Assembly: GCA_963824275.1 (NCBI GenBank)
Contig: CAWGOT010000003.1
Location: 2,356,001-2,420,000 of the forward strand
From: JANXQG01 sp963824275
GTDB taxonomy: Bacteria > Planctomycetota > Planctomycetia > Pirellulales > Thermoguttaceae
Direction of reading: 5' to 3'
DNA length: 64,000 bases
Of this stretch, positions 54,470-63,910 are shown piece after piece; within the stretch, counting starts at the first letter, position 1, and each line of letters begins with the position of its first letter. The position numbers and the translations under genes are program-made. The notes under the pieces are model-generated. The model was not told the DNA's origin, did not search any database, and saw only the letters and a program-made list of their open reading frames with translations.

Positions 54470-54775
54470 TCAGGGGTTCCGTGCGAGCACTTCCTCCAAC
54501 CCCTGAGCGATGAGTTGCGTGCGTCGCACCTTCAGCTTCTTGGCCAGCCGGTCGGCCCGTTCGAGGAGGCCGCTCTCAATGCTCACGGAAACCACACGCA
54601 CGCCCTTGCCGGTTTTGGGCCGGCCGCGTTTGCGCTTCGCGCGTTGCCATTGTGCCTTCTCCTTTGGCGAGGCCTCGCGGCTTTCGTCGATCACAAATTC
54701 CTTGTCGAACTTGGTCGTGGCCTTGGCTAGTTCCTTCGCTGTCATTTCAAAATAGGGCTTGGTTCGCTTGGTCAT
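54470..54775 (-). CDS. BrnA/CopG-like antitoxin
   Basis: 101 residues. The N-terminal half, KPYFEMTAKELAKATTKFDK, binds the toxin; the C-terminal half GVRVVSVSIESGLLERADRL is a ribbon-helix-helix for DNA binding. It starts four bases before the toxin stop (ATGA). As usual for BrnT/BrnA, the toxin gene comes first. Confidence 0.78.
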   Translation of the reverse strand: MTKRTKPYFEMTAKELAKATTKFDKEFVIDESREASPKEKAQWQRAKRKRGRPKTGKGVRVVSVSIESGLLERADRLAKKLKVRRTQLIAQGLEEVLARNP

Positions 54776-55041
54776 TTCCCCGTGATCCTTCGATAGCGCT
54801 GTTTTTCCTTCTGCGTAAGCGGCCGTGCATGAATGATGAAAACCGTGTCATCCTCATCCAGCAGAAAAATTACCTGGAGAAGTCGGCCGCCACGGCCGCG
54901 ACCCCAGACCAAACGCTTGTCGTCTTCGATCATGCGCGGGAACGGCGTCCGGGCTCTTTCGACGACCGTTTCCGCTTCTTCGGGCGAAACTCCGTGCTGC
55001 TGGACATGATCCTCGTTCCACTCGATCCAGCGGAATTCCAC
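54772..55041 (-). CDS. BrnT/DUF4258-like toxin
   Basis: 89 residues from a GTG at 55041 with GGAG seven bases upstream. FRWIEWNEDHVQQHGVSPEE, then RLLQVIFLLDEDDTVFIIHA and RPLTQKEKQRYRR follow the BrnT fold, a RelE-like ribonuclease. The basic C-terminal end carries the likely catalytic arginines. It is coupled to its antitoxin by ATGA. Confidence 0.78.
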   Translation of the reverse strand: MEFRWIEWNEDHVQQHGVSPEEAETVVERARTPFPRMIEDDKRLVWGRGRGGRLLQVIFLLDEDDTVFIIHARPLTQKEKQRYRRITGK

Positions 55042-55052
55042 GACCGCGCTCC

Positions 55053-55070
55053 TAATTAGTTATATAACAA
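55053..55070 (-). promoter_or_regulatory. GTTATATAAC palindrome, operator/-10 of the toxin-antitoxin pair
   Basis: A perfect ten-base palindrome (55059-55068) within an A+T-rich patch, 17 bases before the toxin GTG. The position fits autoregulation by the ribbon-helix-helix antitoxin. Confidence 0.5.
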
Positions 55071-55092
55071 AAACATGTCAGGGTCAACCCGC

Positions 55093-55854
55093 TTACGCCA
55101 CTCTTCCATCCACGAGCCGGATCGTGCGGTCGGCGGCCGCCGCAATCGCCGGGTCGTGCGTAACCATTACTATCGTCAACTGGTGCTGCTCATTCAAGGT
55201 GCGGAGGATCTTGATGATCTCCCGCCCGCTCTCCTGGTCGAGGTTGCCCGTCGGCTCGTCGGCCAGCAAGAGGCTGGGCCGGGCGATCAGCGAGCGGGCG
55301 ATGGCCGCGCGCTGCATCTCGCCGCCGGATAGCTCGCGAGGGCGGTGCTTCAGCCGATGGTCCAGGCCCACCATCGCCAGGAGATCGACGGCCAGGGCCT
55401 GGAACTGCCGCCGCTGCCGCCAGTAACTCAAGACCCCGTGGGCAATCATCAGCGGGGCGAGCACGTTCTCCAGCGTCGTCAGCTCCGGCAGCAGGTGATA
55501 GAACTGGAAGATCATGCCGAAGCGGCGGTTGCGAAGCCCGTCGCGCTCGGCGGACGAGCGGTTGTCGATCCGCCGGCCCTCGAAGTGGATCTCGCCCTCG
55601 TCGGGAACGTCGAGCGTGCCCAGCAGGTGCAGGAGGGTGGTCTTGCCGCAGCCGCTCTGGCCGACGACGGCCAGGAACTCGCCCTGCCGCACGGCCAGGC
55701 TCACGCCGCGAAGCACGGGCACCTCGACCGGGCCCTTGCGATAGTTCTTTTTGAGCCCCTTGGCCAGCAACTGCGATCCGCCGCTTAAGTGCCGGGGCAC
55801 GGTAGAAGCGGCCGGCTGAGCGCTGCCGGAACGTCGGGTTACCACTTCACTCAT
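55093..55854 (-). CDS. lolD: LolD-type ABC transporter ATPase
   Basis: 253 residues. Walker A VVGQSGCGKTTLLHLLGTLD, Q-loop, signature ELSGGEMQRAAIARSLIAR and Walker B LLLADEPTGNLDQ are intact. It powers a LolCDE-type lipoprotein release or MacB-like machine with the permease gene upstream. The ATG at 55854 was chosen because its ribosome site, GTGGAGG, is derived from the permease gene's own 3' end sequence (VEALRYE), which is duplicated here. Confidence 0.88.
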   Translation of the reverse strand: MSEVVTRRSGSAQPAASTVPRHLSGGSQLLAKGLKKNYRKGPVEVPVLRGVSLAVRQGEFLAVVGQSGCGKTTLLHLLGTLDVPDEGEIHFEGRRIDNRSSAERDGLRNRRFGMIFQFYHLLPELTTLENVLAPLMIAHGVLSYWRQRRQFQALAVDLLAMVGLDHRLKHRPRELSGGEMQRAAIARSLIARPSLLLADEPTGNLDQESGREIIKILRTLNEQHQLTIVMVTHDPAIAAAADRTIRLVDGRVA

Positions 55855-55887
55855 AACGCAATGCCTCCACGGGATGTAAGCGGGCTG
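55846..55887 (-). repeat. 42-bp copy of the lolE 3' end (second copy at 55988-56029)
   Basis: The stretch matches 55988-56029 at about 37 of 42 bases and could encode RLHPVEALRYE followed by TGA, as does the true lolE end. It places an ATGAGTGA at the lolD start as well as at the lolE stop. Confidence 0.85.
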
Positions 55888-55894
55888 AAACGAA

Positions 55895-55941
55895 GATTGC
55901 AAATTGCAAATTGCAAATTGCAAACTGCAAATTGCAAATTC
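55895..55941 (-). repeat. (ATTTGCAA) octamer array between lolE and lolD
   Basis: Five to six tandem AATTGCAA/ATTGCAAA units lie between the two copies of the duplicated 42-bp segment. Confidence 0.85.
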
Positions 55942-55988
55942 TGACCGGCCGCACACGTCCCAGGATTCTCAATTTGCACTTCACGCGT

Positions 55989-57539
55989 TCACTCATAGCG
56001 CAAGGCCTCCACGGGATGCAATCGGGCTGCACGGAGCGCGGGCAGGACGCTCGCCAGCATGGCGATGCCCAGCGCTCCGGCGACGATCCAGGCCGCCGTC
56101 TCCGGGAAGACGATCGTCGGGATCCGGTACAAGTAATAGATTTCCGGGTTGAACAAAGGGCGGCCCATGACCCAGCCCAGGCCGTCGGCAATGGGGTTGA
56201 TGTAATGCACGAAGGTCAGGCCCAGGATCAGCCCCACGCCCGAGCCGACCAGCCCCAGCGAGAGCCCGTAGGTGAGGAAGATGCCCATCACGCCGCGGCC
56301 CGAGGCGCCCAGCGACTTGAGGATGCCGATATCGCGGGTCTTCTCCACGACAATCATATAGAAGATCGCCAGGATGCCGAAACCGGCCACGGCGATGATC
56401 AGGAACAAGAGGATATTGAGGATCGTCGTCTCCATCTGCACGGCCGCCAGCAGCGCGCCTTGCTTGTCGCGCCAGGTCTCGACCTGGTACAGCGCCGGCG
56501 CAAACGCGGCCTTCAGCTTGTCGCGGACCACATTGCCGTCGGCCCCAGGGCGAAGCTTGATCTCGATGGCATTCACGTAGCCCGTGCCGGTCTGCGGATC
56601 GATCATGCCGCGGAGCCGCTGCAGCTCCTTGATCGGCATGAAGACGAACATGCTGTCGTATTCCAGCATTTTGCTCTCGTAGAAGTCGACGATCGTGAAC
56701 TTGTCGCTCACGATCTTCGGCGCGCGCCGGCAGTGGGGAAGCTGAGTTGGATGTCGTCGCCGGGCAGCACACGAAAGTGCTCCTCGCCGTCGGCCTTGGT
56801 GAACTTGGACATGGCGATGCCCATTACGATGCCGGTGTACTGCTCCTTCAAGGGGTCGAACTCGACGCCCGGCTGCGGCTGTCCGCGGTCGAACGGGTTG
56901 GCCGGCGGCTGGTGCTGGCCGAAGGGATCGGGCGGGGGAACCGTGCCGCCGGGCGAGAGGGGAAGAGGCGCGTTCCTCATCATCTGCAATTGCTCCTGCT
57001 GCTCGCGGGCCATGGCGCGGCGATTGTCCCAGCCGGCCTTGCGCATGTTCCTCGCGCTCCCGCGTCGGGCCGTCGGCCAGGTGATCGTGCGTGTCGTATT
57101 TGTCTTCCCGCAGCTTGAAACTCATGTCCTGGCGATTGGCCGGGTGCTGCAGGTACTTGGCGAAATCGCTCACGCGGCTCTGCGACTTCTCGTCGATGCC
57201 GATCACCTGCACCTGGTTGGTGACCCAGGTGCCGTGCCACTGATAGCTCAGCATGGCCGGCACGACGCAGATCGGCGTCATGCCCTCGATATCGTCGCCG
57301 CCGATGCGGCGCATCTGCTCCATCAGCCAATCGGGATTGCGCATGCCCTCCAGCGAGCGGCTTTCGAAGACCACGTCGCAGATGATGCCGCGGATGCGGC
57401 CTTGCATCTCGCTGCTGAAACCGGCCATGACGCTGTTGACGATGATCATCGTGGCCACGCCCAGCGTGACGCTGATGATCGACGCGAAGGCGATGTAGCG
57501 CGTGCTGAGGTAACGCCAGCAGAGGACAAGTTTGTACAT
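55989..57539 (-). CDS. LolE/FtsX-like ABC transporter permease (two frameshifts)
   Basis: About 516 residues, with one N-terminal helix (FASIISVTLGVATMIIVNSV), a large periplasmic domain of about 270 residues, and three C-terminal helices ending LHPVEALRYE. The domain is read through indels near 57047 and 56725; between them the true frame is MRKAGWDNRRAMAREQQEQL through GVEFDPLKEQYTGIVMGIAM. The segment near 56880-56960 is proline- and glutamine-rich, likely a linker. It pairs with lolD to extract lipoproteins from the inner membrane. MacB-type function is an alternative. Confidence 0.82.
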   Translation of the reverse strand: MYKLVLCWRYLSTRYIAFASIISVTLGVATMIIVNSVMAGFSSEMQGRIRGIICDVVFESRSLEGMRNPDWLMEQMRRIGGDDIEGMTPICVVPAMLSYQWHGTWVTNQVQVIGIDEKSQSRVSDFAKYLQHPANRQDMSFKLREDKYDTHDHLADGPTREREEHAQGRLGQSPRHGPRAAGAIADDEERASSPLARRHGSPARSLRPAPAAGQPVRPRTAAAGRRVRPLEGAVHRHRNGHRHVQVHQGRRRGALSCAARRRHPTQLPHCRRAPKIVSDKFTIVDFYESKMLEYDSMFVFMPIKELQRLRGMIDPQTGTGYVNAIEIKLRPGADGNVVRDKLKAAFAPALYQVETWRDKQGALLAAVQMETTILNILLFLIIAVAGFGILAIFYMIVVEKTRDIGILKSLGASGRGVMGIFLTYGLSLGLVGSGVGLILGLTFVHYINPIADGLGWVMGRPLFNPEIYYLYRIPTIVFPETAAWIVAGALGIAMLASVLPALRAARLHPVEALRYE

Positions 57540-57550
57540 GGGAGGCGTCG

Positions 57551-57710
57551 GGGGTTAGGGATGAGGGATGAGGGATGAGGGATGAGGGATGAGGGATGAG
57601 GGATGAGGGATGAGGGATGAGGGATGAAGGATGAAGGATGAAGGATGAAAGGATGACCATCCAGGATCTCTGATCCCTGATCTCTGATCCCTCATCTCTC
57701 ATCCTTGGTT
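57551..57710. repeat. Long GGGATGA heptamer array with an opposing arm
   Basis: About eleven GGGATGA units run from 57556 to 57640, then CTGATCCCTGATC and TCATCTCTCATCC units to 57710, directly upstream of lolE and past the lysS stop. The two arms could pair. Confidence 0.9.
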
Positions 57711-59226
57711 CACTGCGTCTCCGGTCTCAACAAAGGGAACAATATCACGTCTCGTATAGTCTGCGTGTTGGTCAAGAGCATCACCAGCCGGTCGATGCCG
57801 ATGCCCAGCCCGCCCGCCGGCGGCATGCCGTGCCGCATGGCGCGGATGAAGTCGCGGTCCATGCGGGCCATCGAATCTTCTTCCGGCATCCCCGCGAGCT
57901 GCTGTGTGAAAAGCTGCTCCTGCAAGTCCGGGTCGTTCAGCTCGGTATAGGCGTTGGCCAACTCCATGCCGTGGACGAAAAGCTCGAACCGCTCGGCAAT
58001 CGCCGGGTTCGACCCCTTCCGCTTGGTCAAAGGGCAAAGCTGGCCGGATAGTCGATCACGAAGATCGGCCCCGCCAGGGCGTCTTCCACCTTGGCCTCGA
58101 AGACCTGGCTCTTGATCACGTCGGGATGGCGGTTGGCGGTCTCGAAACCGATCTGCCGGGCCAGCGCGGCGATGCCCTCCGCGTCGTCGCCCGCGATGCC
58201 GGTCTGCTCGCGGAACAACTCGTCGTAAGTCTTCCGCGCAAAGGGCGGCGTGAAGTCGATTTCTTGTCGCCCCAGTGCAGCTTCAAGCGGCTGGCCCGTG
58301 GCCCCGATGGCCTCGACGATCAGCTTCTCCGTCAGGTCCATCATGGCGCGGTAATCGCCGTAGGCCTGGTACAGCTCCAGCATCGTGAATTCCGGGTTGT
58401 GCCGGGCGTCGATGCCCTCGTTGCGATAGACGCGGCCCAGCTCATAGACCCGCTCGACGCCGCCTACCATCAGCCGCTTGAGGTGCAGCTCCAGGGCGAT
58501 GCGGAGGAAGAGGTCGATATCGAGGGCGTTGTGGTGCGTGATGAAGGGCCGCGCCGCCGCGCCGCCGGCGATGGCGTGCAGCGTCGGTCCTTCGACCTCG
58601 ACGAACCCTTCGCCGGCCAGCGTATTGCGGATCGACTGCACGATTTTCGTCCGCCGCAGGAAGCGTTCCCACTGGCCGTCGGTGTGGATCAGGTCGAGGT
58701 ACCGCATCCGCTGCCGCAGTTCGGGGTCGGTCAGGCCCTTGTGCTTTTCCGGCGGGGTCTCGAGGCACTTGGTGAGGAAGTGGACGTCGGAGGCGAAGAT
58801 GGTCAGTTCGCCCATCCTGGTGCGGCTCAGCTCGCCGTCGATGCCGATCAGGTCGCCCAAGTCGAACTGCTGGGTCAGTTCCCAGTTCTTTTCGCCCACC
58901 TGTTTCATGCCGATCGCCACCTGGATGCGGCCGGTCCAGTCATGCAGATCGAGGAAGATCAGCTTGCCTGCCCTGCGGAGGAGCACGATCCGCCCCGCCG
59001 CGCGGACCTTGGGCCCGTGAAGCTTGGGCGGCTTGTCGGGCTCGGCGGCCGGCTCAGCCACGATCTCGCCGGCGCAATCGCGGATTTTGCCGATGGCCGC
59101 ATGATGATCGAAGCGGTGCCCCCACGGATCGATGCCCATTTCCTGTATTTTGCGCAGCTTTACGCGGCGTGCGGCTTCGAGCCGGTCGTCGCCGTGTTGC
59201 GGTTCGTTGGAGTCGATTTCGCTCAT
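57710..59226 (-). CDS. lysS: Lysyl-tRNA synthetase (one frameshift)
   Basis: Class II synthetase of about 505 residues. The N-terminal OB fold has KVRAAGRIVLLRRAGKLIFL; motif 2 RNEGIDARHNPEFTMLELYQ; motif 3 GGLGIGIDRLVMLLTNTQTI. One missing C near 58038 splits the gene; restoring it gives YPASLCPLTKRKGSNPAIAE. Essential, so a real frameshift is unlikely. It is in the same direction as lolE and lolD, upstream of them. Confidence 0.92.
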
Positions 59227-59681
59227 AATTCGTAGGTCCTTTCTGCCGGAAAGGACAGTTGTGCCTCAGCCAATGTTCGCAGTCCCGCCTTTAGGCGGAA
59301 ATTGCGGCCGGGGACCGCCGACCATCGGTATATAGGGCATGGGGTGGGGGGATTGTAGTGGAACGGGCGATTGGGTCAATGCCAACCGGTGAACGACACG
59401 TTTCGGGGGGGCCTGATTTGGTTTTTGGCCAAAGTGGCCCAAAAAGGACTCTCCGCGTGAAGTTCTGCCCATTCTGTACCACCATTAGAAGTTTTGCGCT
59501 ATCAGCAAGTTGTAACCGACCTAAAGGAATGCTCGGGAATAACAGGCATTTACATTCCCTTGGCTGTAACTTTACACCACAAGGAAGTATTGTCAGATTT
59601 TGCCAAAATCGGTTGCAGTGGGCCATTCTATCTCTCATCTTTCATCCTTCATGCCTCATCCTTCATCCCATCCTTCATCCT
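59227..59681. other. Gene-free stretch
   Basis: No coding frame with family character. Near 59630-59680 there are CATCCTTCAT-type heptamers; an A+T-richer patch around 59490-59600 has no recognised site. Nothing else seen. Confidence 0.6.
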
Positions 59682-60587
59682 TCATTGCACATCCGCCCTT
59701 CCGCGTGACGGCAACTTGCGGTCGGAATTCAAGCACAGCAACTGACCAAGTTTTCGGTACTCTTCCGCCGGCAGGTCGCTCAGCACGATGGCCAGATCGA
59801 TCGGGCTACGGCACGGGACGCCGCTTCCTTGGCCGACCAGTTCGTTGGTCTCTCGAAACGAGACTTTGGGGAGGCTGAGCAATTCGTCGGCCAAGCCGCG
59901 CAATTTGTCGGTCAGGGCCTGGCAGCGCGCGGCTTCTCGCGATTGGCAGACTGCGGTCATGTGCTGTTCTTGGAACTTGGAGATTTCCTTGGCGGCCTCG
60001 ATGGCCTTGCCGAGCAAGGCGGCCTGCCCTGATTGGGTTGTCTTTCGCAGCGTGCTTCTGGGAGTTGCGTCATCGTCGCCGGGCGTTTCCACGGTGGTTT
60101 GCTTGTCGGCGAGCGAGCGGCGCCAGGCCTCCATGGCCGCGCGGTAGACCGATTCGAGGCGTGCGGTGGCGGCGGCGAAGAGTTCCGCGGTGCTTTCGGC
60201 GGCGTTTTCGGCCCACTGCCGCCGCAGTTGGCCCAGCCAGCGATCGACGGTCCGCCGGGGGACGCCCAGTTGCCGGCCGATGGTGCGGCTGGAATGGCCC
60301 TCCAGCGAGAGTCGGGCGATCTCGGGCAGCACGGCCGCTTTCCGCGGCCGCGGACATTTCGGCCACACGCGCGTGGTCCTGGTAAATGGCGGTTGGGAAT
60401 CGTCGCCGGCCGGGCTTCCGGCAGTCAGACCTTTGGCGGCCGGACTTTCGCCGGTCAGAGCTTCGGAAGGGGAATCCATCGTCGGCGCGGTGGCTGAAGG
60501 GTCTTTCGCGGCCGGCAGGCCGGCGGGCTGCGTGCACGGGGCGGTCTGTGCGCAGGTTTGGACGGGGGTGTCAGTGCTCGTGGACAT
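59682..60587 (-). CDS. HTH-domain protein, terminase-small-subunit- or regulator-like
   Basis: 301 residues. An N-terminal low-complexity part (Ala/Pro/Ser/Thr) leads to a helix-turn-helix near residues 95-135 (VLPEIARLSLEGHSSRTIGR and VPRRTVDRWLGQLR), then helical segments (LFAAATARLESVYRAAMEAW). The HTH resembles those of phage terminase small subunits and Sigma-70-like/transposase proteins. The ATG at 60587 has AGGAG six bases upstream; the longer frame to 60644 would read through the operator-like repeat, so it was rejected. It may bind the two repeats upstream and regulate itself and the divergent helicase gene. Confidence 0.6.
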   Translation of the reverse strand: MSTSTDTPVQTCAQTAPCTQPAGLPAAKDPSATAPTMDSPSEALTGESPAAKGLTAGSPAGDDSQPPFTRTTRVWPKCPRPRKAAVLPEIARLSLEGHSSRTIGRQLGVPRRTVDRWLGQLRRQWAENAAESTAELFAAATARLESVYRAAMEAWRRSLADKQTTVETPGDDDATPRSTLRKTTQSGQAALLGKAIEAAKEISKFQEQHMTAVCQSREAARCQALTDKLRGLADELLSLPKVSFRETNELVGQGSGVPCRSPIDLAIVLSDLPAEEYRKLGQLLCLNSDRKLPSRGRADVQ

Positions 60588-60630
60588 GGCGTTCTCCTGG
60601 GACTTGGGGTTTTCGGAAATCACGACGATA

Positions 60631-60650
60631 CCGTAATTATCCATAACTAT
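60631..60650. promoter_or_regulatory. Operator-like repeat CCGTAATTATCCATAACTAT
   Basis: Matches 60742-60761 at 19 of 20 bases in the same orientation, 111 bases apart. It lies 44 bases before the HTH gene start. Confidence 0.6.
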
Positions 60651-60741
60651 AACAATCTGTCAAGAGGCCGGGCGGAATTTTTTTCGGCCGCCTCTCGTGC
60701 AGCAAAGCGCGTGCCAATCGCGGCAAATATTTCCAAAGTAT

Positions 60742-60761
60742 CCGTAACTATCCATAACTAT
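60742..60761. promoter_or_regulatory. Operator-like repeat CCGTAACTATCCATAACTAT
   Basis: Second copy. Within each, AACTATCC and ATAACTAT also look like half-sites. Confidence 0.6.
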
Positions 60762-60925
60762 GGAAGTTTGGCGTGCGGGAGGGGGGCGCTCGGAGAAACG
60801 GGGCTGCCAAAACAGGCAGGGAACGCCTGTCCACTGAGCGGCAGACTGCCAAAATGGCAGCCGAGGCCTCCTGGCGCGAGCGAACCTGACCCTTCACCAA
60901 AATCAAACTTCTTGGGCTTGGCTTG

Positions 60926-60954
60926 TTGCAGGGCCACTTGTGCGGGGGTAGAAT
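60926..60954 (+). promoter_or_regulatory. Promoter TTGCAG-17-TAGAAT of the helicase gene
   Basis: A good -35/-10 pair with ideal spacing. The untranslated leader would be about 85 bases. TAGAAT is the same -10 as in three other promoters of the window. Confidence 0.55.
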
Positions 60955-61045
60955 CGGGTTCTACCAGAAGATTTGAGTTGCTGGTCCGCCCCGACGGGAA
61001 CTCGCACGGCGGGTGACACAAAGGGTAATCCTGTCTACGGGAGAG

Positions 61046-63741
61046 ATGTTTGCCATGACCGCGTTGCAAGAGGGCCAAATCCTCGTCGGGCCGGCGTTCC
61101 GCGAGCCGATGCGAGTTGAAACCGTCCGGCAGGGGGGCAATGGCGCATGGACGGTCGGCGTCGTCGGCATCCGTTCGGAACAGTTCCGCCGCGTGGTCTT
61201 GACCGAAGCCGACCTGACAGCCATGCAGATTCTCAACAGCGTCGCGTCCTACCAGGGCGACGGTGCCCTGTTGCGCCTTGGCATTCAGGCCTATAGCTTG
61301 GGCATTGCCTACGAATTTGATCCCTACTTTGGCCTGTCGATATCGAGGGTCGATCCCCTGCCGCACCAGTTGGAGGCGGTCTATGACTTCCTGCTGAAGC
61401 TGGCCTGCATACGTTTCCTGTTGGCCGACGATGCCGGCGCCGGCAAGACGATCATGGCCGGCCTGCTGATCCGTGAACTCAAGCTGCGGGGCCTGGCCGA
61501 GCGAATCTTGATCGTCGCCCCCGCAAATCTCGCCTTCCAGTGGCAACGGGAACTCAAGGAAAAGTTCGACGAGCAGTTCCTCGTTCTCAAGGGCACCGAC
61601 ATTCGCGATCAGTTCGGCGTGAACCAATGGCTGGAGCAGAAACAACTGGTCACGTCGCTGGACCTGGCCAAGCGGCTGGAGATCCTGCCCGGTTTGCGCC
61701 AGGTCCATTGGGACCTGGTGATTATCGACGAGGCCCATCGCATGTCCTGGTCGCCGCCTGCCCGCAAGACGGCCCGCTACGCCCTCGGCGAGCTGCTGCG
61801 GGACACGAGCGACCATATACTCCTGCTGACGGCAACGCCCCACAAGGGCGATCCGGTCAACTTCAGCCTCTTCCTGCAACTCTTGGACGCCGACGCCTAC
61901 GCCGACGTGCGGTCGATCCGCGAGGCGATGGATCGGCGGCGGGCGCCGTTTTACCTCCGCCGCACCAAGGAAGCGATGGTCTATTTCCCCGAGCGCCGGC
62001 CCGACGGCACTTGGGTCGCCGAGAAGATCTTCACGAAGCGAATTCCGCACACCGTCGATTTCCAGATCGACGGCCCCGAATTCGAGCTCTACCGGAACGT
62101 CACCCGCTTCGTGAAACGCCAGAGCGCCCGCGCCGCCGCGGCGGAGGACGATCCGCGCGCCCGAGCGGTCGGGTTCTTGATGGCCCTGTACCAGCGGCGG
62201 CTGGCCTCCAGCACCCGCGCCATGCGCTGTTCGCTGGAAAACCGCGCGCGGCGATTGGAAGCGGGCCTGAAGAAGGCCCAGGCGATCGCCAAGACTGCCC
62301 CGCCGGACCTGCCCGACGCGGACGAACTTGAGGAGATGGACGACGCCGAGCGGCGAGCGGATCGAGGAAATCATCGAGGCGATCTCGCTGGCCGGAAATC
62401 CCGAGGAAGTCCGCGTTGAGATCGGCGAGTTGCTGCAACTGGCGGAGCAGGCGTCCCGCGTGGAAGAGGCCGGCGTCGAGGCCAAGCTGTCGCGGCTCAA
62501 GGCCCTGATGCACGAACAGGGGTTCTTCGACGATCCCGAGCAGCGGCTGTTGCTCTTCACGGAGTTCAAGGACACCCTCGATTATCTTGTCGAGCGGCTC
62601 CGCGACTGGGGCTTTCGCGTGGGATGCATCCACGGCAGCATGCGCAGCGGCTCTCGCGACGAGCCCGGCACGCGGCTCCAGGCCGAGCAGCAATTCAAGG
62701 AAGGCGATGATCCAGATCCTGGTTGCCACCGAGGCGGCCGGCGAAGGCATCAACCTGCAGTGTTGCCACATCCTCTTCAACTACGACATTCCCTGGAACC
62801 CCAACCGGCTCGAACAGCGGATGGGCCGCATCCACCGCTATGGCCAGCGGAAGGACTGCCTGATCTTCAATTTCGTCGCCACCAATACCATTGAGGGCCG
62901 AATCCTCCAGCGGCTCCTGGAGAAGCTCCAGGAGATCCGCGACGCCCTGGACGACGACGCGGTCTTCAACGTCGTCGGCGAGGTCCTGCCCGCGGCGCAA
63001 ATCGAACGCGTGCTCCGCGACTACTATGCCGGCCACCTGGGCGACGCCGACCTGGAAGACCGGCTCTTGCACAACGTCGATGAGGCCCGCTTCCGCGCCA
63101 TCTGCCAGAACGCCCTCGAAGGGCTGGCATCGAAGAAGCTCAACCTGGAAATGCTGATCGAGCGGCGCGCCCAGGCCCAGGAGCACCGCGTGGTGCCCGA
63201 GACGATTGCCCGCTTCATGTCCGAGGCCGCCGGCCACGCCGCGCTGAGCCTCAAGCCGGTTGCGTCGCTGCCCCACACTTTCGACCCGGGACGCACGCCG
63301 ACCGCACTGCGTAACTACGAGCGCACGCCCGACTGGCGGCTGCCCGCGTTATCGACCAAGTATCCGCGGCTTTCCATGCAGCGGGAGACGGCGGAGGAGC
63401 ACCACCTGGAGTGGGTGACGCCCGGCCATCCGTTATTCGAGGCGGTCCGCCGCCATGCCTTCCAGCTTGCGCAAGAGGATTTCAAGCGCGGGGCGTGTTT
63501 CTATAGCCTGGCATACGACTCGCCCGCACGGATCGACTTCTACCGCGGGCGGGTCGTGGACGGTTTGGGCCACGTCATTCATGAACGGCTCTTCGCGCTG
63601 GAGATGGCCGAAGGCGCCGAGCCCTGCCTCCGCGAGCCCACGGTACTGGGCAATTTTCTCCCCTCGCCTTCTGGGAGTGAAAGGGCGGCCGAGGGCGCAG
63701 CCAAAAGTCTCCCCGCCTTCCGGGAGGGGGGAAGGGGGTGA
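61046..63741 (+). CDS. SNF2-family helicase, DISARM/DUF1156-locus type (two frameshifts; end uncertain)
   Basis: At least 900 residues. Motifs: DDAGAGKTIMAGLLIREL (I), LIVAPANLAFQWQRELKEKF (Ia), VIIDEAHRMSW (II, DEAH), LLLTATPHKGD (III), FYLRRTKEAMV, ATEAAGEGINLQCC (V) and EQRMGRIHRYGQRKDC (VI). Indels near 62354 and 62708 must be corrected. Helicases of this architecture occur as DrmD in DISARM and in DUF1156/DUF499 antiphage loci, but no partner is in the window. The C-terminus is not the natural one: from 63655 the coding runs into an array of REP-like units and stops at their TGA. GGGAG precedes the ATG at 61046; 61055 is an alternative. Confidence 0.75.
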
Positions 63742-63910
63742 GGGCGATCTCCCCTCGCCTTTCGGGAGAGAGGCAGGTGGTGAGCGCAGTCTCCCCTCGC
63801 CTTCCGGGAGAGAGGCAAGTGGTGAGCGCAGTCTCCCCTCTCCCGCCGGGAGAGAGGCAGGTGGTGAGTGCAGTCTCCCCTCTCCCGCCGGGAGAGGGGC
63901 AGGGGGTGAG
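63655..63910 (+). repeat. Array of about five REP-like GGGAGAGAGGCAGG units
   Basis: Units of about 46 bases of the form TCTCCCCTCTCCCGCCGGGA then GAGAGGCAGGTGGTGAG repeat from 63715 on, with a diverged partial unit in front. Same family as 33035-33158. The spacing is regular, but each unit is palindromic with no separate spacers, so it is not a CRISPR array. Confidence 0.85.

Larger units (their letters stand above)
60588..61045. other. Divergent control region between the HTH gene and the helicase
   Basis: 458 gene-free bases. They hold the two operator-like repeats (60631-60650, 60742-60761), an A+T-rich part, and the helicase promoter at 60926. Between them 60780-60900 has no recognised feature. 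Confidence 0.6.

Noticed and set aside
52690..54513. A 607-codon plus-strand open frame
   Set aside because: It runs antisense to dedA and ilvE, both clear genes, and has no recognisable domain.
57551..57650. A CRISPR or origin iteron array in the GGGATGA repeats
   Set aside because: Seven-base tandem units without spacers or an adjacent replication initiator; the same unit recurs at many places as a microsatellite.
60588..60644. A longer N-terminus for the HTH protein from the ATG at 60644
   Set aside because: It would place an operator-like repeat in coding sequence and lacks a ribosome site, whereas the ATG at 60587 has AGGAG at good distance.
63715..63910. A CRISPR array
   Set aside because: The units abut without unique spacers and are REP-like palindromes; no cas genes are near.
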